Below, one piece after another: positions 44,674-55,878 of a DNA stretch of 64,000 nt. The position numbers were made by a program, and so were the translations under genes. The stretch's first letter is position 1. Each line of letters opens with the position of its first letter. This stretch comes from Alkalihalobacillus pseudalcaliphilus (GTDB taxonomy: Bacteria > Bacillota > Bacilli > Bacillales > Bacillaceae_D): contig LFJO01000005.1 in NCBI GenBank assembly GCA_001038565.1, positions 731,461 to 795,460 of the forward strand. Reading direction: 5' to 3'. The notes below the pieces were generated by a model, which was given only the letters and a program-made list of their open reading frames with translations, had not been told where the DNA came from and did no database searches.

Positions 44674-44690
44674 GTCAACGGTTTTTTATT
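44646..44690 (+). terminator. Original terminator of the Nudix gene
   Basis: AACCGTTGACATTAT and ATAATGTCAACGGTT with six T. The left copy at 41636-41669 has only the first arm. Confidence 0.9.
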
Positions 44691-44863
44691 TTAATAAGTA
44701 AGAACAGCTTTTTTTATTAACCAACAAATTTAATCTCTCGTGTTTAGAGTGGTTGTACGGAACAAATTTACTACTCCGCTATACCCCAAATCATTAACCA
44801 TTACATAATTTAATACAAATCACATGTGATCTCTTTTTTCTGGTAAAAATTTTTAAGTAAATG

Positions 44864-45706
44864 TTATGACCTTGTTTTAAAATTCTGGTTTATTTCATTT
44901 GAAATATATAGTGAATAATAGTTGTCTGTTGATAGTATCTTTTCAATGTAAGTTATTTGTTGGTCTATGTCGTGTAATACTTTAGTACCTAACCAATTCC
45001 CAGGAAGAAATTCAGGAGGTAGCATCGGATCCTGATTTATAAATTCTTCTTGTAAGACGATTAATGATAGATATCGAGAAAATAGAAGTGAATGATATTG
45101 CTGTTTCTCATAAATGGAAGTATTAATGAGTTTTTGATTTTCTTCAAGCCAAATCTGTTTTTCTTCATATTTATTATGTATCTCATCAATATTCCAAAGT
45201 CTTCTTACAGAATTCGAACTTGAAATACCTTCAGCACTAATTTTATTTAATATAAATTCTTGGCTAATACTGATTGTTAAATATTCTTCAATTTCTAAGG
45301 TATCAATGATATCAAATAATTGATTAGAAATATTCCATGGGAATACATAAACACTTTTATATAAATATCCAAAACCAATATTAAGTAGGAAGTTTCGAAA
45401 ATAATCACGTTTACTTCTTAATGTTTCAGGTATTCCTATTAAAATAATAAGCCATTTCCCATTCCATTTTATATTATAGTAATTATCCTTCATTCTATAT
45501 CCATTATTTGCTTTGATTCCCTTGTCTGTCAATGTGTAAGAAGCACGTTCTGTTGAAGTAATATAAGCTAGTTTTTTCAACTTTGTTAGTGAATTTCTGA
45601 TCGATTGTGAAGTAAAACTTAAATCTGCTAATAGTGATATAAACTCTTTACTAGTTATGACCGTTTTTTTTGATAAAAGTAATATAATAAGTCTTTCTAA
45701 AGACAA
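44864..45706 (-). CDS. PaaX-type transcriptional regulator
   Basis: 280 residues. It opens with a helix-turn-helix (SLERLIILLLSKKTVITSKEFISLLADLSFTSQSIRNSLTKL), followed by the PaaX core and the closing signature DPMLPPEFLPGNWLG typical of the PaaX C-terminal domain. Such proteins usually repress aromatic acid or acyl-CoA catabolic genes and respond to a CoA ester. TTG 45706 lies six bases after GAGGTG; the ATG 45748 has no such site. Divergent from the E1 alpha gene, with an inverted repeat between them. Confidence 0.85.
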   Translation of the reverse strand: MSLERLIILLLSKKTVITSKEFISLLADLSFTSQSIRNSLTKLKKLAYITSTERASYTLTDKGIKANNGYRMKDNYYNIKWNGKWLIILIGIPETLRSKRDYFRNFLLNIGFGYLYKSVYVFPWNISNQLFDIIDTLEIEEYLTISISQEFILNKISAEGISSSNSVRRLWNIDEIHNKYEEKQIWLEENQKLINTSIYEKQQYHSLLFSRYLSLIVLQEEFINQDPMLPPEFLPGNWLGTKVLHDIDQQITYIEKILSTDNYYSLYISNEINQNFKTRS

Positions 45707-45772
45707 CACACTCACCTCATTTAAGATAATACCAGTTTTTAAAGGCAATTTAAATCATTCGCAAATAAATAT

Positions 45773-45800
45773 TTGACAATTCTAAAAGTTTTATTATACT
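45773..45800 (+). promoter_or_regulatory. SigA-type promoter of the E1 alpha gene
   Basis: TTGACA 45773-45778 and TATACT 45795-45800 with a 16-base spacer, in the divergent intergenic region. Confidence 0.65.
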
Positions 45801-45805
45801 TTATA

Positions 45806-45834
45806 TTATAACTATCGTTAAAAACAAGTTATAA
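45806..45834. promoter_or_regulatory. Candidate PaaX-type operator
   Basis: TTATAAC and GTTATAA form an inverted repeat with a 15-base centre, just downstream of the -10 box, where a bound repressor would block transcription of the E1 alpha gene. Confidence 0.5.
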
Positions 45835-46911
<1,077 letters not shown>

Positions 46912-46985
46912 ACGGAAGTTTTATGAGTTTCGCAACTACTTGCAATGGAGGTATTGGATTTTAGAAGTCGATAAAAAAAATTAAT

Positions 46986-47022
46986 GAAAGGACAGCATGA
47001 ATCCAATTCATGCTGTCCTTTA
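46986..47022. terminator. Bidirectional intrinsic terminator
   Basis: AAAGGACAGCATGAAT and ATTCATGCTGTCCTTT, an almost perfect stem, between E1 alpha and the convergent mtnA. Confidence 0.9.
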
Positions 47023-47024
47023 CA

Positions 47025-48080
47025 CTACACCTGGATACCTTCTTTACTTTTATCAAGTAATGCAGTTAAATTTGTGCTGAATTCTTCTGTTATGATACCA
47101 TATTCTGTAATGATACCAGAAATTAATGAGTGCGGAGTAACGTCAAATGCTGGATTAAACACGTTAATACCACTTGGAGCAATTGCTTGCCCGTTTAGGT
47201 GAGTTATTTCTTCTGGGGGACGTTCCTCAATGGGTATATCATCACCATGTAATGTGTTTAAATCAATAGTTGAGAAAGGGGCTGCTACATAAAAAGGAAT
47301 CTGATGACTTTTCGCAAGCAGTGCTAAACCATATGTGCCGATCTTGTTAGCCGTATCACCGTTTGCCGCAATGCGATCGGCACCAACAATAATAGCATCT
47401 ATTTTTTTTGTTTTGAGTGTATGAGCTGCCATACTATCGGTAATGAGAGTGACGTTGACTCCAAGCTGTTGGAGCTCCCAAGCAGTTAAACGTGAGCCTT
47501 GTAAGACGGGCCTTGTTTCACAAGCATAGGCATGTAACGTTAAACCTTGATCTTTAGCTAAGTAGAATGGAGCAAGAGCTGTACCATACTTGGCAGTAGC
47601 TATAGCACCGGCATTACAAATCGTCATAATTGTGTCTTGATCCTTAAAAAGTGATAAGCCATACTCGCCAATTTTCCTGCATGTTTCCGCGTCTTCTTTT
47701 TGAATGGCTAAAGCTTCAGTTAAAGCTATGTCTTTAGCTTCTTCAACACTACCTGACCCGCTTACCTTTTGAGTCATACGATCAATGGCCCAAAATAAAT
47801 TAATAGCTGTTGGTCGGCTCGAAGCTAAGTAATCTCGTTGAGCGATAAATTCTGAAAGAAATAAATCAAGCTGATTGGATTGTTTCGCTTGTGCCCATAG
47901 GGCTAATCCGAATGCAGCGGCAATACCTATTGCTGGAGCCCCTCTCACTTTCAAATAAGTAATAGCTTCCCAAACTTGTTCAATTGTCGTTGCTCGTTCA
48001 AAAGTTACCTCATGAGGTAACTTTTGTTGGTCAAGAATTAAAACGGAATCTTTATCCCAACGTACTGATTGGATTGTCAT
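47025..48080 (-). CDS. mtnA: S-methyl-5-thioribose-1-phosphate isomerase
   Basis: 351 residues; converts MTR-1-phosphate to methylthioribulose-1-phosphate. Typical motifs include [13 protein letters not shown] near the N-terminus, [10 protein letters not shown] with the catalytic Cys (about 153), and [21 protein letters not shown] with the active Asp. GGTGGTATATG precedes ATG 48080, which overlaps the mtnK stop by four bases (ATGA). Second gene of the mtnKA operon under an S-box leader. Confidence 0.95.
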   Translation of the reverse strand: MTIQSVRWDKDSVLILDQQKLPHEVTFERATTIEQVWEAITYLKVRGAPAIGIAAAFGLALWAQAKQSNQLDLFLSEFIAQRDYLASSRPTAINLFWAIDRMTQKVSGSGSVEEAKDIALTEALAIQKEDAETCRKIGEYGLSLFKDQDTIMTICNAGAIATAKYGTALAPFYLAKDQGLTLHAYACETRPVLQGSRLTAWELQQLGVNVTLITDSMAAHTLKTKKIDAIIVGADRIAANGDTANKIGTYGLALLAKSHQIPFYVAAPFSTIDLNTLHGDDIPIEERPPEEITHLNGQAIAPSGINVFNPAFDVTPHSLISGIITEYGIITEEFSTNLTALLDKSKEGIQV

Positions 48081-49282
48081 ACATATACCACCTTTACTTG
48101 TTGAATAAGCGAATCCATGTCTTTAATTGAATGACGTTCTGTGATGAATGTTCGAGCTACTTGTATAATGGTTTGCTGAACAGATTGACGGATTGCTAAC
48201 TCTTGAATGCTATCGACATCTTTTACATGTGCTAAACCAATCATGCGACGAATCATTTCTGCACCTGCAAATCCAACTGACTCTGTCCAAATCGTCGCTA
48301 ATACATCTTCAAGGTGACCATCCACTTTTGTAAACGACTCTTTACTTTCGTTTTTCCAAAGCTCGGTATATGTCGTTTCAAAAACCTTCCACGTATCGAT
48401 GAGCGTTTGAATTAAATAGCTTTGTTGTTGTTCTTTCTCAATTGAATTACTTGCTTGACCTTCTTGTGCATAATAATTCATAATCAGATTCGCAAAAAAA
48501 GTGCCGATGTCAAAAGCTTTTGGTCCATAAAAGGCAAATTCAGGATCAATAATTTTTGTTTCATCTTTTGTTACAAAAATACTACCTGTGTGAATGTCTC
48601 CGTGTATAAGTGCTTCCGATTTTGTTAAGAAGAGATGTTTTAATTTTGCGACTTCTCTTTTTAGCTTATTGTCGCTCCATAATTCATGTACGAGTGGTTT
48701 CAAATGGTCGTCAAAAGAGTTTGTTTCACTATCAAAGAATGGATCAGTGAAAACGAGTCTTTCCGTAATATCACAAAGGTCTGGATTGATAAAATCTACC
48801 GCGAGTTCTTTTGCTTCCTTAGGGTGTAAATGAAAGGTTGATGTACGAAAAAGTATTTCTGCTAAATAAATACCAATATGGCTTGCAACTTGAGGGTAAA
48901 GATTACCCGTAATCAATCCTTCACGTAAAATTGTAAAGTCACTAAGATTTTCCATGACGGTTAAGGCAAGTGTCTGATCATGGTGAAAAACCTTTGGCAC
49001 AAGATTAGGTACGTATTTGGCAGCGAGTTGAAGAACTGATGCTTCAATTCTTGCACGGTCTAGTGTTAACGGCCAACTTTCACCAACCACTTTGGCATAT
49101 GGTAGAGCTTGTTTAACAATAAATGAACGACCTGTTGTTTGACTGAAAATATTGAAAACATAATTTAAATTGCCGTCACCAATCTCTGATACTGTCGCCC
49201 GCTCATCTTCATTTAGTAAACCAATTTCTTTTAAAAAATTGACAGCAGTTGCTTCTGTTAATGCTATGTATTGTATACTCAT
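48077..49282 (-). CDS. mtnK: 5-Methylthioribose kinase
   Basis: 401 residues; phosphorylates MTR with ATP. A choline-kinase-like fold: the glycine-rich [13 protein letters not shown] loop, [12 protein letters not shown] catalytic loop, and [16 protein letters not shown] metal loop are all seen. AAAGGGGAAG precedes ATG 49282. First gene of the operon, 30 bases after the riboswitch terminator. Confidence 0.95.
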   Translation of the reverse strand: MSIQYIALTEATAVNFLKEIGLLNEDERATVSEIGDGNLNYVFNIFSQTTGRSFIVKQALPYAKVVGESWPLTLDRARIEASVLQLAAKYVPNLVPKVFHHDQTLALTVMENLSDFTILREGLITGNLYPQVASHIGIYLAEILFRTSTFHLHPKEAKELAVDFINPDLCDITERLVFTDPFFDSETNSFDDHLKPLVHELWSDNKLKREVAKLKHLFLTKSEALIHGDIHTGSIFVTKDETKIIDPEFAFYGPKAFDIGTFFANLIMNYYAQEGQASNSIEKEQQQSYLIQTLIDTWKVFETTYTELWKNESKESFTKVDGHLEDVLATIWTESVGFAGAEMIRRMIGLAHVKDVDSIQELAIRQSVQQTIIQVARTFITERHSIKDMDSLIQQVKVVYV

Positions 49283-49311
49283 TTGTTATCTTCCCCTTTA
49301 ATTTAAGTAAT

Positions 49312-49344
49312 AAAAAAGCCTCTTTCTGTTAGCAGAAAGAGGCG
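49312..49344 (-). terminator. S-box terminator of mtnKA
   Basis: GCCTCTTTCTG and CAGAAAGAGGC around TTAA-like loop, followed by six T on the minus strand. Confidence 0.93.
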
Positions 49345-49365
49345 AATAGACAATGTGTGAATCGA

Positions 49366-49471
49366 CCTCTCTTATCTACCAGAACATGTCTGTTGGATGT
49401 AGCACCGTGCCAAAAGGTCGGTTGCTGCGGTTTCATCGGGCCAAATCCCTCTACCTACTCATGATAAGAGT
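49366..49471 (-). ncRNA. SAM-I riboswitch (S-box) of mtnKA
   Basis: Read on the minus strand: CTCTTATCATGAG, GTAGAGGGA, GGCCCGATGAAACC, GCAGCAACC, GTGCTACATCC, then the closing GATAAGAGAGG. The complete S-box consensus is present. Confidence 0.95.
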
Positions 49472-49734
49472 GTAAAAAATATGAAATTAACTGACTTGTG
49501 ATTACTATAAAGGATGTAGGCTCGGTCGTCAATAAGTTTTTGAAAATTATATATATTACACATAATAGGCTAAGTGTGCCTTTGAAATAGAAATAAGCTA
49601 AATAGAATAAATAATAAAAAAAGATTGACAATTAAACAAGTAAACTGGCAATATATATAGCAAGGAAAATACAACCAAGCAAGTAGCAACAAAATGGAAC
49701 AATATCGAATCATCAGATGACTATTAGTGACAGA

Positions 49735-49835
49735 GCTGAGTTCCGGTCATAGCCGATTAGCTCAGCGCCACGTGATTGTCTCGGAGCATGATTTTCGGTA
49801 GTAGCGGCAAGCCAAGTTCCGCATATGAGTATCAG
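49735..49835 (-). repeat. Structured dispersed repeat, degenerate copy 3
   Basis: On the + strand the fragments GCCGATTAGCTCAGCGCCACG and CGGAGCATGATTTTCGGTAG match the core family in reverse orientation, but the opposite half of the hairpin is missing or worn (GGCCGGTCATAGCC region). Confidence 0.7.
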
Positions 49836-49837
49836 CA

Positions 49838-50064
49838 GGAACTTTCATATAAACCACTTATGGAGAAGCTGATTCATTTCGCCACCAATAAAGATGAAAG
49901 TAGTGGCGACTTCTTAAACATTTGGCTCGTTTACAACTCCATCACCATCAGGAGTCGCACGACCAAAAAGGGAGCAGTGACCTGTTAAGGTCGTCTATCG
50001 CAAGATGGAAGACCAGTTAACTTCAAGGCACGTACTACCACCCTTAAGTATACTTTCATATAAA
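49838..50064. repeat. Dispersed repeat B, copy at 49.9 kb
   Basis: Shares with 33585-33853 and 61200-61437 the order TTTCATATAAACC, hairpin GGAGAAGC/TTCGCC, AATAAAGATGAAAGTAGTGGCGAC, CGTTTACAACTCC, CACCATCAGGAGTCG, and the tail TATCGCAAGATGG...TTAACTTCAAGGCAC. Lies between the two divergent S-box leaders. Confidence 0.75.
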
Positions 50065-50074
50065 AATAAATAAT

Positions 50075-50178
50075 CTCTTATCAAGAGCTGGCGGAGGGAT
50101 AAGCCCTATGAAGCCCGGCAACCGGTTTATTTAAATACGGTGCTAATTCTTACAATCTTTATGATTGAAAGATGAGAG
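50075..50178 (+). ncRNA. SAM-I riboswitch (S-box) of mtnWXBD
   Basis: CTCTTATCAAGAG, CTGGCGGAGGGA, GCCCTATGAAGCCCGGCAACC, GGTGCTAATTC, and the closing GATGAGAGAG appear in order on the + strand, full S-box consensus. Confidence 0.95.
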
Positions 50179-50196
50179 AGGGAATACAAATTTGTC

Positions 50197-50229
50197 CTCT
50201 CCTTCTTTATTTGAATGGAGAGTTTTTTG
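50197..50229 (+). terminator. S-box terminator of mtnWXBD
   Basis: CTCTCC and GGAGAG arms around TTCTTTATTTGAAT, six T follow. Confidence 0.85.
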
Positions 50230-50266
50230 TTAGTAATTTGATAGGTGTAAGGAGAGTGGAACAAAC

Positions 50267-51478
50267 ATGAGTCATGTGACAGCAACGTATCTAGTAAAAG
50301 GAAAAAAAGAGGAATTAGCTAAAAAAGCAGAAGGAATAGCCTTAGGATTAACAGTAGGATCGTGGACAGAGTTACCAACCATTGAACAAGAGCAATTAAA
50401 GGCTCATAAAGGAAATGTAGAGCAAGTAGAATATGTAGGAGAAGGTCGTGATGAGCATGGATTAATAAAAATTAGCTATCCAAGTTTAAACTTCTCTCCG
50501 GATTTACCAGCGATTTTAACAACGGTTTTTGGTAAACTTTCCCTTGATGGTGAAGTGAAATTAATCGATTTAAACTTCTCTAGTGAGTTAAAATCCTATT
50601 TTCCCGGTCCGAGATATGGGATTGATGGTGTCCGTGAACTTGTAGAAGTGAAGAAACGGCCACTATTAATGAGTATTTTTAAAGCGGCGATCGGTAGAGA
50701 TTTAGACTCGTTACATGAGCAAATGCTTCTTCAAGCGTTAGGCGGAGTTGACATTATTAAAGATGATGAAATTTTATTTGAAAATGAAAAAACACCTCTA
50801 GAAGAGAGAATTCCAGTGTGTTTGGCTGCTATTACGGAAGCGGCAGAATCAACAGGACATAGACCATTATATGCTGTCAATATCACTGGAAGGACCTCAC
50901 AACTTAAGGACAGGGCTAAGCAAGCGATAGATTTAGGAGCACCTGCTCTACTCTTGAATGTCTTTGCTTATGGGTTGGATGTCTTACAAGATTTAAGAGA
51001 GGATACCGAAATTGATGTGCCCATTTTAGCCCACCCTGCAGTAAGTGGGGCGATGACATCGAGTGCTTATTATGGTTTTTCTCATCAATTATTGTTAGGG
51101 AAATTATTAAGAATGGCTGGAGCGGACCTTGTTTTATTCCCGTCACCTTATGGTAATGTGGCGTTAGAAAAGGACAAAGTGTTAGGCATTGTCACGTCAT
51201 TAACTGAGCAAGATGATAGCTATAAGAAAGCATTCCCGGTTCCTTCTGCAGGCATTCACTCTGGGATGACTGAAAAAATTATCAGTGATTTTGGTCCAGA
51301 CATTGTGATTAATGCTGGAGGTGGCATCCACGGTCATCCAGGTGGAGCGATAGCGGGTGGAAAAGCTTTTCGTCATGCGATTGATGGAGTTATGGAACAG
51401 AAGAGTTTACTGGAGGTAGCCAATACAAGTATAGAACTAAGGCAAGCCATTGATGCATGGGGGTATTTAAAACCGTGA
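50267..51478 (+). CDS. mtnW: 2,3-Diketo-5-methylthiopentyl-1-phosphate enolase (RuBisCO-like protein)
   Basis: 403 residues. A RuBisCO large-subunit-like fold with [21 protein letters not shown], then the catalytic region, and [11 protein letters not shown] near the C-terminus. It lacks carboxylase function; enolises the diketo intermediate in methionine salvage. AAGGAGAG precedes ATG 50267, following the S-box leader. First of four overlapping genes. Confidence 0.95.
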   Translation: MSHVTATYLVKGKKEELAKKAEGIALGLTVGSWTELPTIEQEQLKAHKGNVEQVEYVGEGRDEHGLIKISYPSLNFSPDLPAILTTVFGKLSLDGEVKLIDLNFSSELKSYFPGPRYGIDGVRELVEVKKRPLLMSIFKAAIGRDLDSLHEQMLLQALGGVDIIKDDEILFENEKTPLEERIPVCLAAITEAAESTGHRPLYAVNITGRTSQLKDRAKQAIDLGAPALLLNVFAYGLDVLQDLREDTEIDVPILAHPAVSGAMTSSAYYGFSHQLLLGKLLRMAGADLVLFPSPYGNVALEKDKVLGIVTSLTEQDDSYKKAFPVPSAGIHSGMTEKIISDFGPDIVINAGGGIHGHPGGAIAGGKAFRHAIDGVMEQKSLLEVANTSIELRQAIDAWGYLKP

Positions 51479-52137
51479 CAAAACCAGTCATTTATTGTGA
51501 TTTTGATGGAACGATTACGGAGTCAGATAATATTGTTGCATTAATGGAAAAGTTCGGTCCAAATGATGCAGAGGCCATAAAAGAGCAAATCCTTTCACAA
51601 TCTATTTCTATTAAAGAAGGTGTGGGCCAGCTTTTTCGTTTAATAAAAAGTAATAAGAAACCAGAAATGGTGAGCTATTTATTAGACACTGTAAAAGTCA
51701 GACCGGGGTTTCAAGAATTACTTCATTATTGTAAGCAGGAAAGTATTCGCTTTTATGTGGTAAGTGGTGGCATTGATTTTTTTGTTTACCCTTTATTAGC
51801 TAGATTTGACTTAGAAGAAGAGCAAATCTATTGCAATGGCCATGATGCTGAAGGACCGGTCATTGAAATTACTTGGCCTTACCCATGTGACACCGATTGT
51901 CATAACGAGTGTGGGTGCTGTAAACCATCAATCATACGTACCATTTCCGAAGCGGAGGATTTTAACATTGTGATTGGTGATTCAGTGACCGATTTTGAAG
52001 CAGCCAAAAAAGCAGACCATGTATTCGCTCGAGCCCGTTTGGAAGAGGAATGCCAAAAGCAAGATATACCATATACAACGTTTAGCGATTTTTTTGACAT
52101 TCTGAATCATATTAAGAAGTTGGAGGTGATCCGATGA
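51475..52137 (+). CDS. mtnX: 2-Hydroxy-3-keto-5-methylthiopentenyl-1-phosphate phosphatase
   Basis: 220 residues, a HAD phosphatase with the catalytic Asp motif [10 protein letters not shown] and the distal [11 protein letters not shown] metal motif. ECGCCKPS is a typical MtnX cysteine cluster. The start is GTG 51475, whose GTGA overlaps the mtnW stop; the further ATG 51457 would add six residues that lie inside mtnW. Dephosphorylates the enol product of MtnW. Confidence 0.92.
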   Translation: MTKPVIYCDFDGTITESDNIVALMEKFGPNDAEAIKEQILSQSISIKEGVGQLFRLIKSNKKPEMVSYLLDTVKVRPGFQELLHYCKQESIRFYVVSGGIDFFVYPLLARFDLEEEQIYCNGHDAEGPVIEITWPYPCDTDCHNECGCCKPSIIRTISEAEDFNIVIGDSVTDFEAAKKADHVFARARLEEECQKQDIPYTTFSDFFDILNHIKKLEVIR

Positions 52138-52784
52138 TGAGGGAACGCTGGGAAGAACTTGCTGATATTAAGGAACAATTGGCACGGAGAGATTGGTTTC
52201 CTGGTACGAGTGGGAATTTATCGATAAAGGTATCGGATAATCCTGTTACCTTCTTAGTAACGGCAAGTGGTAAAGATAAAACGAAACGAACAAATGAAGA
52301 TTTTCTGTTAGTAGATGAGTTCGGTGAATCGATTGAGCATTCGTACTTAAAACCTTCAGCAGAAACGTTACTTCATACAGAAATTTACAAAAAAACAGAT
52401 GCTGGTTGTAGTCTTCATGTTCATACATTAGATAATAATTTAATTTCAGATTTGTATGGTGATGATGGCTTGATTACCTTTAGAGGTCAAGAGCTTATTA
52501 AAGCTTTTAACATTTGGGAAGAGGATGGCGAAATAACCTTACCCATTATAGAAAATTACGCAGATATTCCTACCTTAGCAAAAGCGCTAGGGAAGAAAAT
52601 TACACCTGACATTAAGGGCGTTCTTATTCGTAACCATGGTATTACCGTATGGGGAAGAACAGGTTTTGAGGCAAAGAAGCATTTGGAAGCCTTTGAGTTT
52701 TTATGTTCTTTTCACTTACGACAATTACAATATAAACATTATTTAAAGGGAGGTAAACAAAATGGCACAATTACGTTTTCATGA
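52134..52784 (+). CDS. mtnB: Methylthioribulose-1-phosphate dehydratase
   Basis: 216 residues, class II aldolase fold. [11 protein letters not shown] (Gly-rich), [11 protein letters not shown] with the Glu base and [11 protein letters not shown] with zinc-binding His are visible. ATG 52134 or 52137 follows TGGAGGTGA; the first overlaps the mtnX stop. Third gene of the operon, its product is the substrate of MtnW. Confidence 0.94.
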   Translation: MMRERWEELADIKEQLARRDWFPGTSGNLSIKVSDNPVTFLVTASGKDKTKRTNEDFLLVDEFGESIEHSYLKPSAETLLHTEIYKKTDAGCSLHVHTLDNNLISDLYGDDGLITFRGQELIKAFNIWEEDGEITLPIIENYADIPTLAKALGKKITPDIKGVLIRNHGITVWGRTGFEAKKHLEAFEFLCSFHLRQLQYKHYLKGGKQNGTITFS

Positions 52785-53292
52785 CAATAACGAAAGAGTA
52801 GTAGGGGAAGAACTAGTTAAGTATTTAGAAGAACAAGGGGTCATTTATGAAAATTGGGGTACAGAGAATTTACCTGCTCATTTAGTTGAAAAGTTCGCTT
52901 TAACAGATGAGGAAAAACAAGAGATATTACAAGTGTATAAGTCAGAAATTGCTGACATTTCAGCTCGTCGTGGCTATTTAACAGCTGATGTCATTTCATT
53001 ATCAGATTCTACACCTAACTTAGATGAGCTATTAAAGAACTTTGTCCAAGAGCATCATCACACAGATGATGAGGTACGTTTTATTGTAAGTGGACATGGA
53101 ATTTTTGCCATTGAAGGAACGGACGAAAGATGGTTTGATGTAGAACTTGAGCCAGGTGATTTAATCTCCGTCCCAGAAAACTATCGTCATTATTTCACAC
53201 TAATGGACGACAGAAAAGTTGTAGCTGTACGAATTTTCAAAACAAAAGAAGGTTGGGTTCCCGTTTACGAAAAAGAAGAACAAACTCTTTAA
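52762..53292 (+). CDS. mtnD: Acireductone dioxygenase
   Basis: 176 residues, cupin fold. The metal-binding histidines appear as [16 protein letters not shown] (three His plus Glu) and FTLM DD R further on. Fe2+ forms give the keto acid precursor of methionine, Ni2+ gives an off-pathway product. Overlaps mtnB by 23 bases; GGGAGGTAAAC precedes ATG 52762. Last gene of the unit. Confidence 0.94.
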   Translation: MAQLRFHDNNERVVGEELVKYLEEQGVIYENWGTENLPAHLVEKFALTDEEKQEILQVYKSEIADISARRGYLTADVISLSDSTPNLDELLKNFVQEHHHTDDEVRFIVSGHGIFAIEGTDERWFDVELEPGDLISVPENYRHYFTLMDDRKVVAVRIFKTKEGWVPVYEKEEQTL

Positions 53293-53331
53293 TAACAGTA
53301 TCAAAAGTGAAAAATCCTACACAATAACGAT

Positions 53332-53375
53332 GAAGCACCTTTAGTAGTTGGAAAAACTACGAAGGTGCTTTCATT
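53332..53375 (+). terminator. Terminator of mtnWXBD
   Basis: AAGCACCTTTAGTAGTT and AACTACGAAGGTGCTT, a long stem followed by TCATTT. Confidence 0.85.
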
Positions 53376-53399
53376 TGATTGGCTGTTGATACAAAGCAA

Positions 53400-53510
53400 C
53401 AATAAGCAGTCACCAAGTACAATACGACTTTCATTCAGTAGCGGTGAGTAAAACTCCGCAAATGAGCATCAGCACCAACTTCTATATAAAACCTATTACT
53501 ATGGCAAAAA
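53400..53510. repeat. Partial copies of dispersed repeats
   Basis: Fragments AGTAGCGGTGAG, AACTCCGCAAATGAGCATCAGCACCAAC and CTATATAAAACC match the ends of the A and B repeat families (as at 49800 and 56540), without the hairpin core. Confidence 0.55.
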
Positions 53511-53576
53511 AGTTTGCCTAGTTGACGTTTTAAACATTACACGTTTGGGAAAAGACTAAGTAAGGAGTTGATAGAC

Positions 53577-54215
53577 GTGAATGTATTAGTCGTTGGAGCA
53601 AATGGACAAGTTGCCAAGGAGGCAATTAAAGAACTAAAAGATACAGATCACAAAACCTTTGCGATGATTCGAAATAATGAACAAGCTCAGTCGTTAAAAG
53701 AACTAGGTGCTGACGAAGTTGTCCTTGCTGATTTAGAGAAAGATATTTCACACGCTTTCAAGCATATCGATGCCGTCATCTTTGCTGCCGGTTCAGGAGG
53801 GCATACAGGTGCAGATAAAACGATTCTTATTGATTTATGGGGAGCGATAAAAGTGATTGACCAAGCCATAGAGCACAAAGTGAATCGCTTTGTCATGCTT
53901 AGCTCCATGGGTACAGTTGAACCCGAACAATCAGATAAAATAAAGCATTATTTAGTCGCAAAAAAACTTGCTGATGATCATCTGAAACGCTCAGAATTAA
54001 ATTACACGATCGTAAGACCAGGCTCACTAACGAATGAAGAGTCACTTGGGAAAATTAAACTAGAACAAGTCATACAAAATCGTGATACGACCATAACGAG
54101 AGCTGATGTTGCTAAAGTACTCGTAGCTACATTAGACAAAGAAAATACATTTCAACAAACATTTGAAATTCTAAATGGTGATACCGATATTGAGGAAGCA
54201 CTCAATAGAATATAG
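53577..54215 (+). CDS. yhfK: NAD(P)-binding protein, YhfK-like SDR
   Basis: 212 residues, atypical SDR with NVLVVGANGQVAKEAI as the nucleotide loop, VIFAAGSGG, and RFVMLSSMG, without the YxxxK pair, as in the YhfK/YwnB group. The start is GTG 53577, nine bases after AAGGAG; the frame begins at TTG 53568 within that site. Role unknown. Monocistronic. Confidence 0.82.
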   Translation: MNVLVVGANGQVAKEAIKELKDTDHKTFAMIRNNEQAQSLKELGADEVVLADLEKDISHAFKHIDAVIFAAGSGGHTGADKTILIDLWGAIKVIDQAIEHKVNRFVMLSSMGTVEPEQSDKIKHYLVAKKLADDHLKRSELNYTIVRPGSLTNEESLGKIKLEQVIQNRDTTITRADVAKVLVATLDKENTFQQTFEILNGDTDIEEALNRI

Positions 54216-54219
54216 TAGA

Positions 54220-54252
54220 AAAAGAGTTACCTGTTTGGGTAGCTCTTTTCAT
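54220..54252. terminator. Bidirectional intrinsic terminator
   Basis: AAAGAGTTACC and GGTAGCTCTTT between yhfK and the convergent trpS. Confidence 0.85.
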
Positions 54253-54277
54253 ATGTTCAATAGGTTTCAGACCATAT

Positions 54278-55276
54278 TTAAATATGAAGGAGCCCTACTC
54301 TTTCTTTAATTTGAATCAATTTTTCCTTTGCGATCATACGTGCTTTTGTAGCACCGTCTTGTAGAATATCTTCTATTTCTTTTGGTTTTGACACGAGATT
54401 TTGAAATTGTTCCCTTGGGATAGTTAATTCACGATTCATTACTTCAAATACAGCATCTTTGACAGCACCCCATCCAATCCCATTTCTAAAATGTTCACGC
54501 ATATTAAGAACTTCATCATCTTTTGCAAAAGCTTGATACAAAGTAAATAATGGTGAGGTATTTGGGTCCTTAGCTTCATGGGGTAAAGAAGAATCTGTCT
54601 TTACTTGTTTAATTAACTTATTTAATTGAGCTGCTTCTGAAAATAGTGGAATGACATTATTATAGCTTTTGCTCATTTTGCGTCCATCAAGTCCCGGTAG
54701 AATTGCTACATCTTTTTCGATATATCCTTCTGGCGACGCAAAGGTTTCACCATACTTCTGATTAAAGGTCTGGGCCAAGTCCCGGGCAATTTCAATATGT
54801 TGAATTTGGTCTTTACCAACAGGAACTAAATCCGCATCAAAAAGCAGTATATCTGCGGACATAAGAATGGGGTAATTAAATAGGCCCATGTTCACACCGT
54901 CATCACGATGCAGACCCATTGTGGTGTTTTTGTCAACGAGTGCTTTATATGCATGAGCTCTATTCATTAATCCTTTTGGTGTTAAATTAGCTAAAATCCA
55001 ATTTAGTTCAAAAAGCTCAGGAATGTCGGATTGACAATAAAAGAGAGACTGAGTAGGATTTAGCCCAAGCGCTAACCAAGTTGCCGCAATTTCTAGCGTT
55101 TGTTTTCTTAAAAGTTCAGCATCAGTCACTGTATTTAAAGCATGCATGTTGGCGATGAAATACAATGGTGTATATTCGTCACTTTCTAAAAATTGAAGGG
55201 CAGGCTTTATAGCCCCCGCATAATTTCCAACATGGATTGTGCCGGTTGGTTTTATGCCAGTTATTACTTTTTTCAT
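54278..55276 (-). CDS. trpS: Tryptophanyl-tRNA synthetase
   Basis: 332 residues. HIGN-type motif GTIHVGNYAGA near residue 12, KMSKS as GRKMSKSYNN near 195, with the Trp-binding region LNWILANLTPKG. AGGAGGTATATGT precedes ATG 55276; the frame extends to 55300 but lacks any signal there. A T-box leader lies upstream, so expression responds to uncharged tRNA-Trp. Confidence 0.95.
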   Translation of the reverse strand: MKKVITGIKPTGTIHVGNYAGAIKPALQFLESDEYTPLYFIANMHALNTVTDAELLRKQTLEIAATWLALGLNPTQSLFYCQSDIPELFELNWILANLTPKGLMNRAHAYKALVDKNTTMGLHRDDGVNMGLFNYPILMSADILLFDADLVPVGKDQIQHIEIARDLAQTFNQKYGETFASPEGYIEKDVAILPGLDGRKMSKSYNNVIPLFSEAAQLNKLIKQVKTDSSLPHEAKDPNTSPLFTLYQAFAKDDEVLNMREHFRNGIGWGAVKDAVFEVMNRELTIPREQFQNLVSKPKEIEDILQDGATKARMIAKEKLIQIKERVGLLHI

Positions 55277-55304
55277 ACATATACCTCCTAATTTTTGCAT
55301 ACAA

Positions 55305-55560
55305 AAAGGGCTCCCATCCTAAAATAAGGACGAGAAACCCGTGGTGCCACCTTGATTCGTTTTTTTTTTCAAAAAACGCACTTATCGACGTACGGAAATA
55401 AAACATCATTTCGATACGCTGCCTTTTGTAACGATAAGGCGTTTCGTCTAAGCCTACTTTAATGTTCAGCTTGAAAGCTCCAAAGTCCATTCAACATGAA
55501 AGTAGACTGATTCCCACCAACCATCAGTTCTCTAAAACTACTCAGCATGTCTACTCCTCT
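55305..55560 (-). ncRNA. T-box leader (tryptophan) of trpS
   Basis: On the minus strand the T-box AAGGTGGCACCACGGG is at 55337-55353 and the terminator stem (GAGAAACCC region, GGATGGGAGCCC, then T run) follows at 55305-55335. A Trp specifier TGG is at 55487-55489 within AATGGAC. Stem I begins near 55555. Confidence 0.9.
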
Positions 55561-55878
55561 TTATCAACGCAATGATATGAAGTTGAAAATGATTGTAATA
55601 CAAAATCCAAATAAAGGCAATAGGTAATGATAAAAAAATCCAATATTCAAATTGTCAATGATAAACATATATAATTTCATGATCCACTTGGAGTTCAACA
55701 AAGTAACTGAATGAATGGATGATTAAAGGGAATTTATTACAAAACATGGAAACGTATGATACACTTAGGTTATCTAGATTCACGATATAGACATTACGGC
55801 TTGTTCAACCAACTGGAAGGATCATTGTATAAAGAAGATAGAAAGGAAAGTAATCCACAAAAAAGGAGGTAGAAAAAA

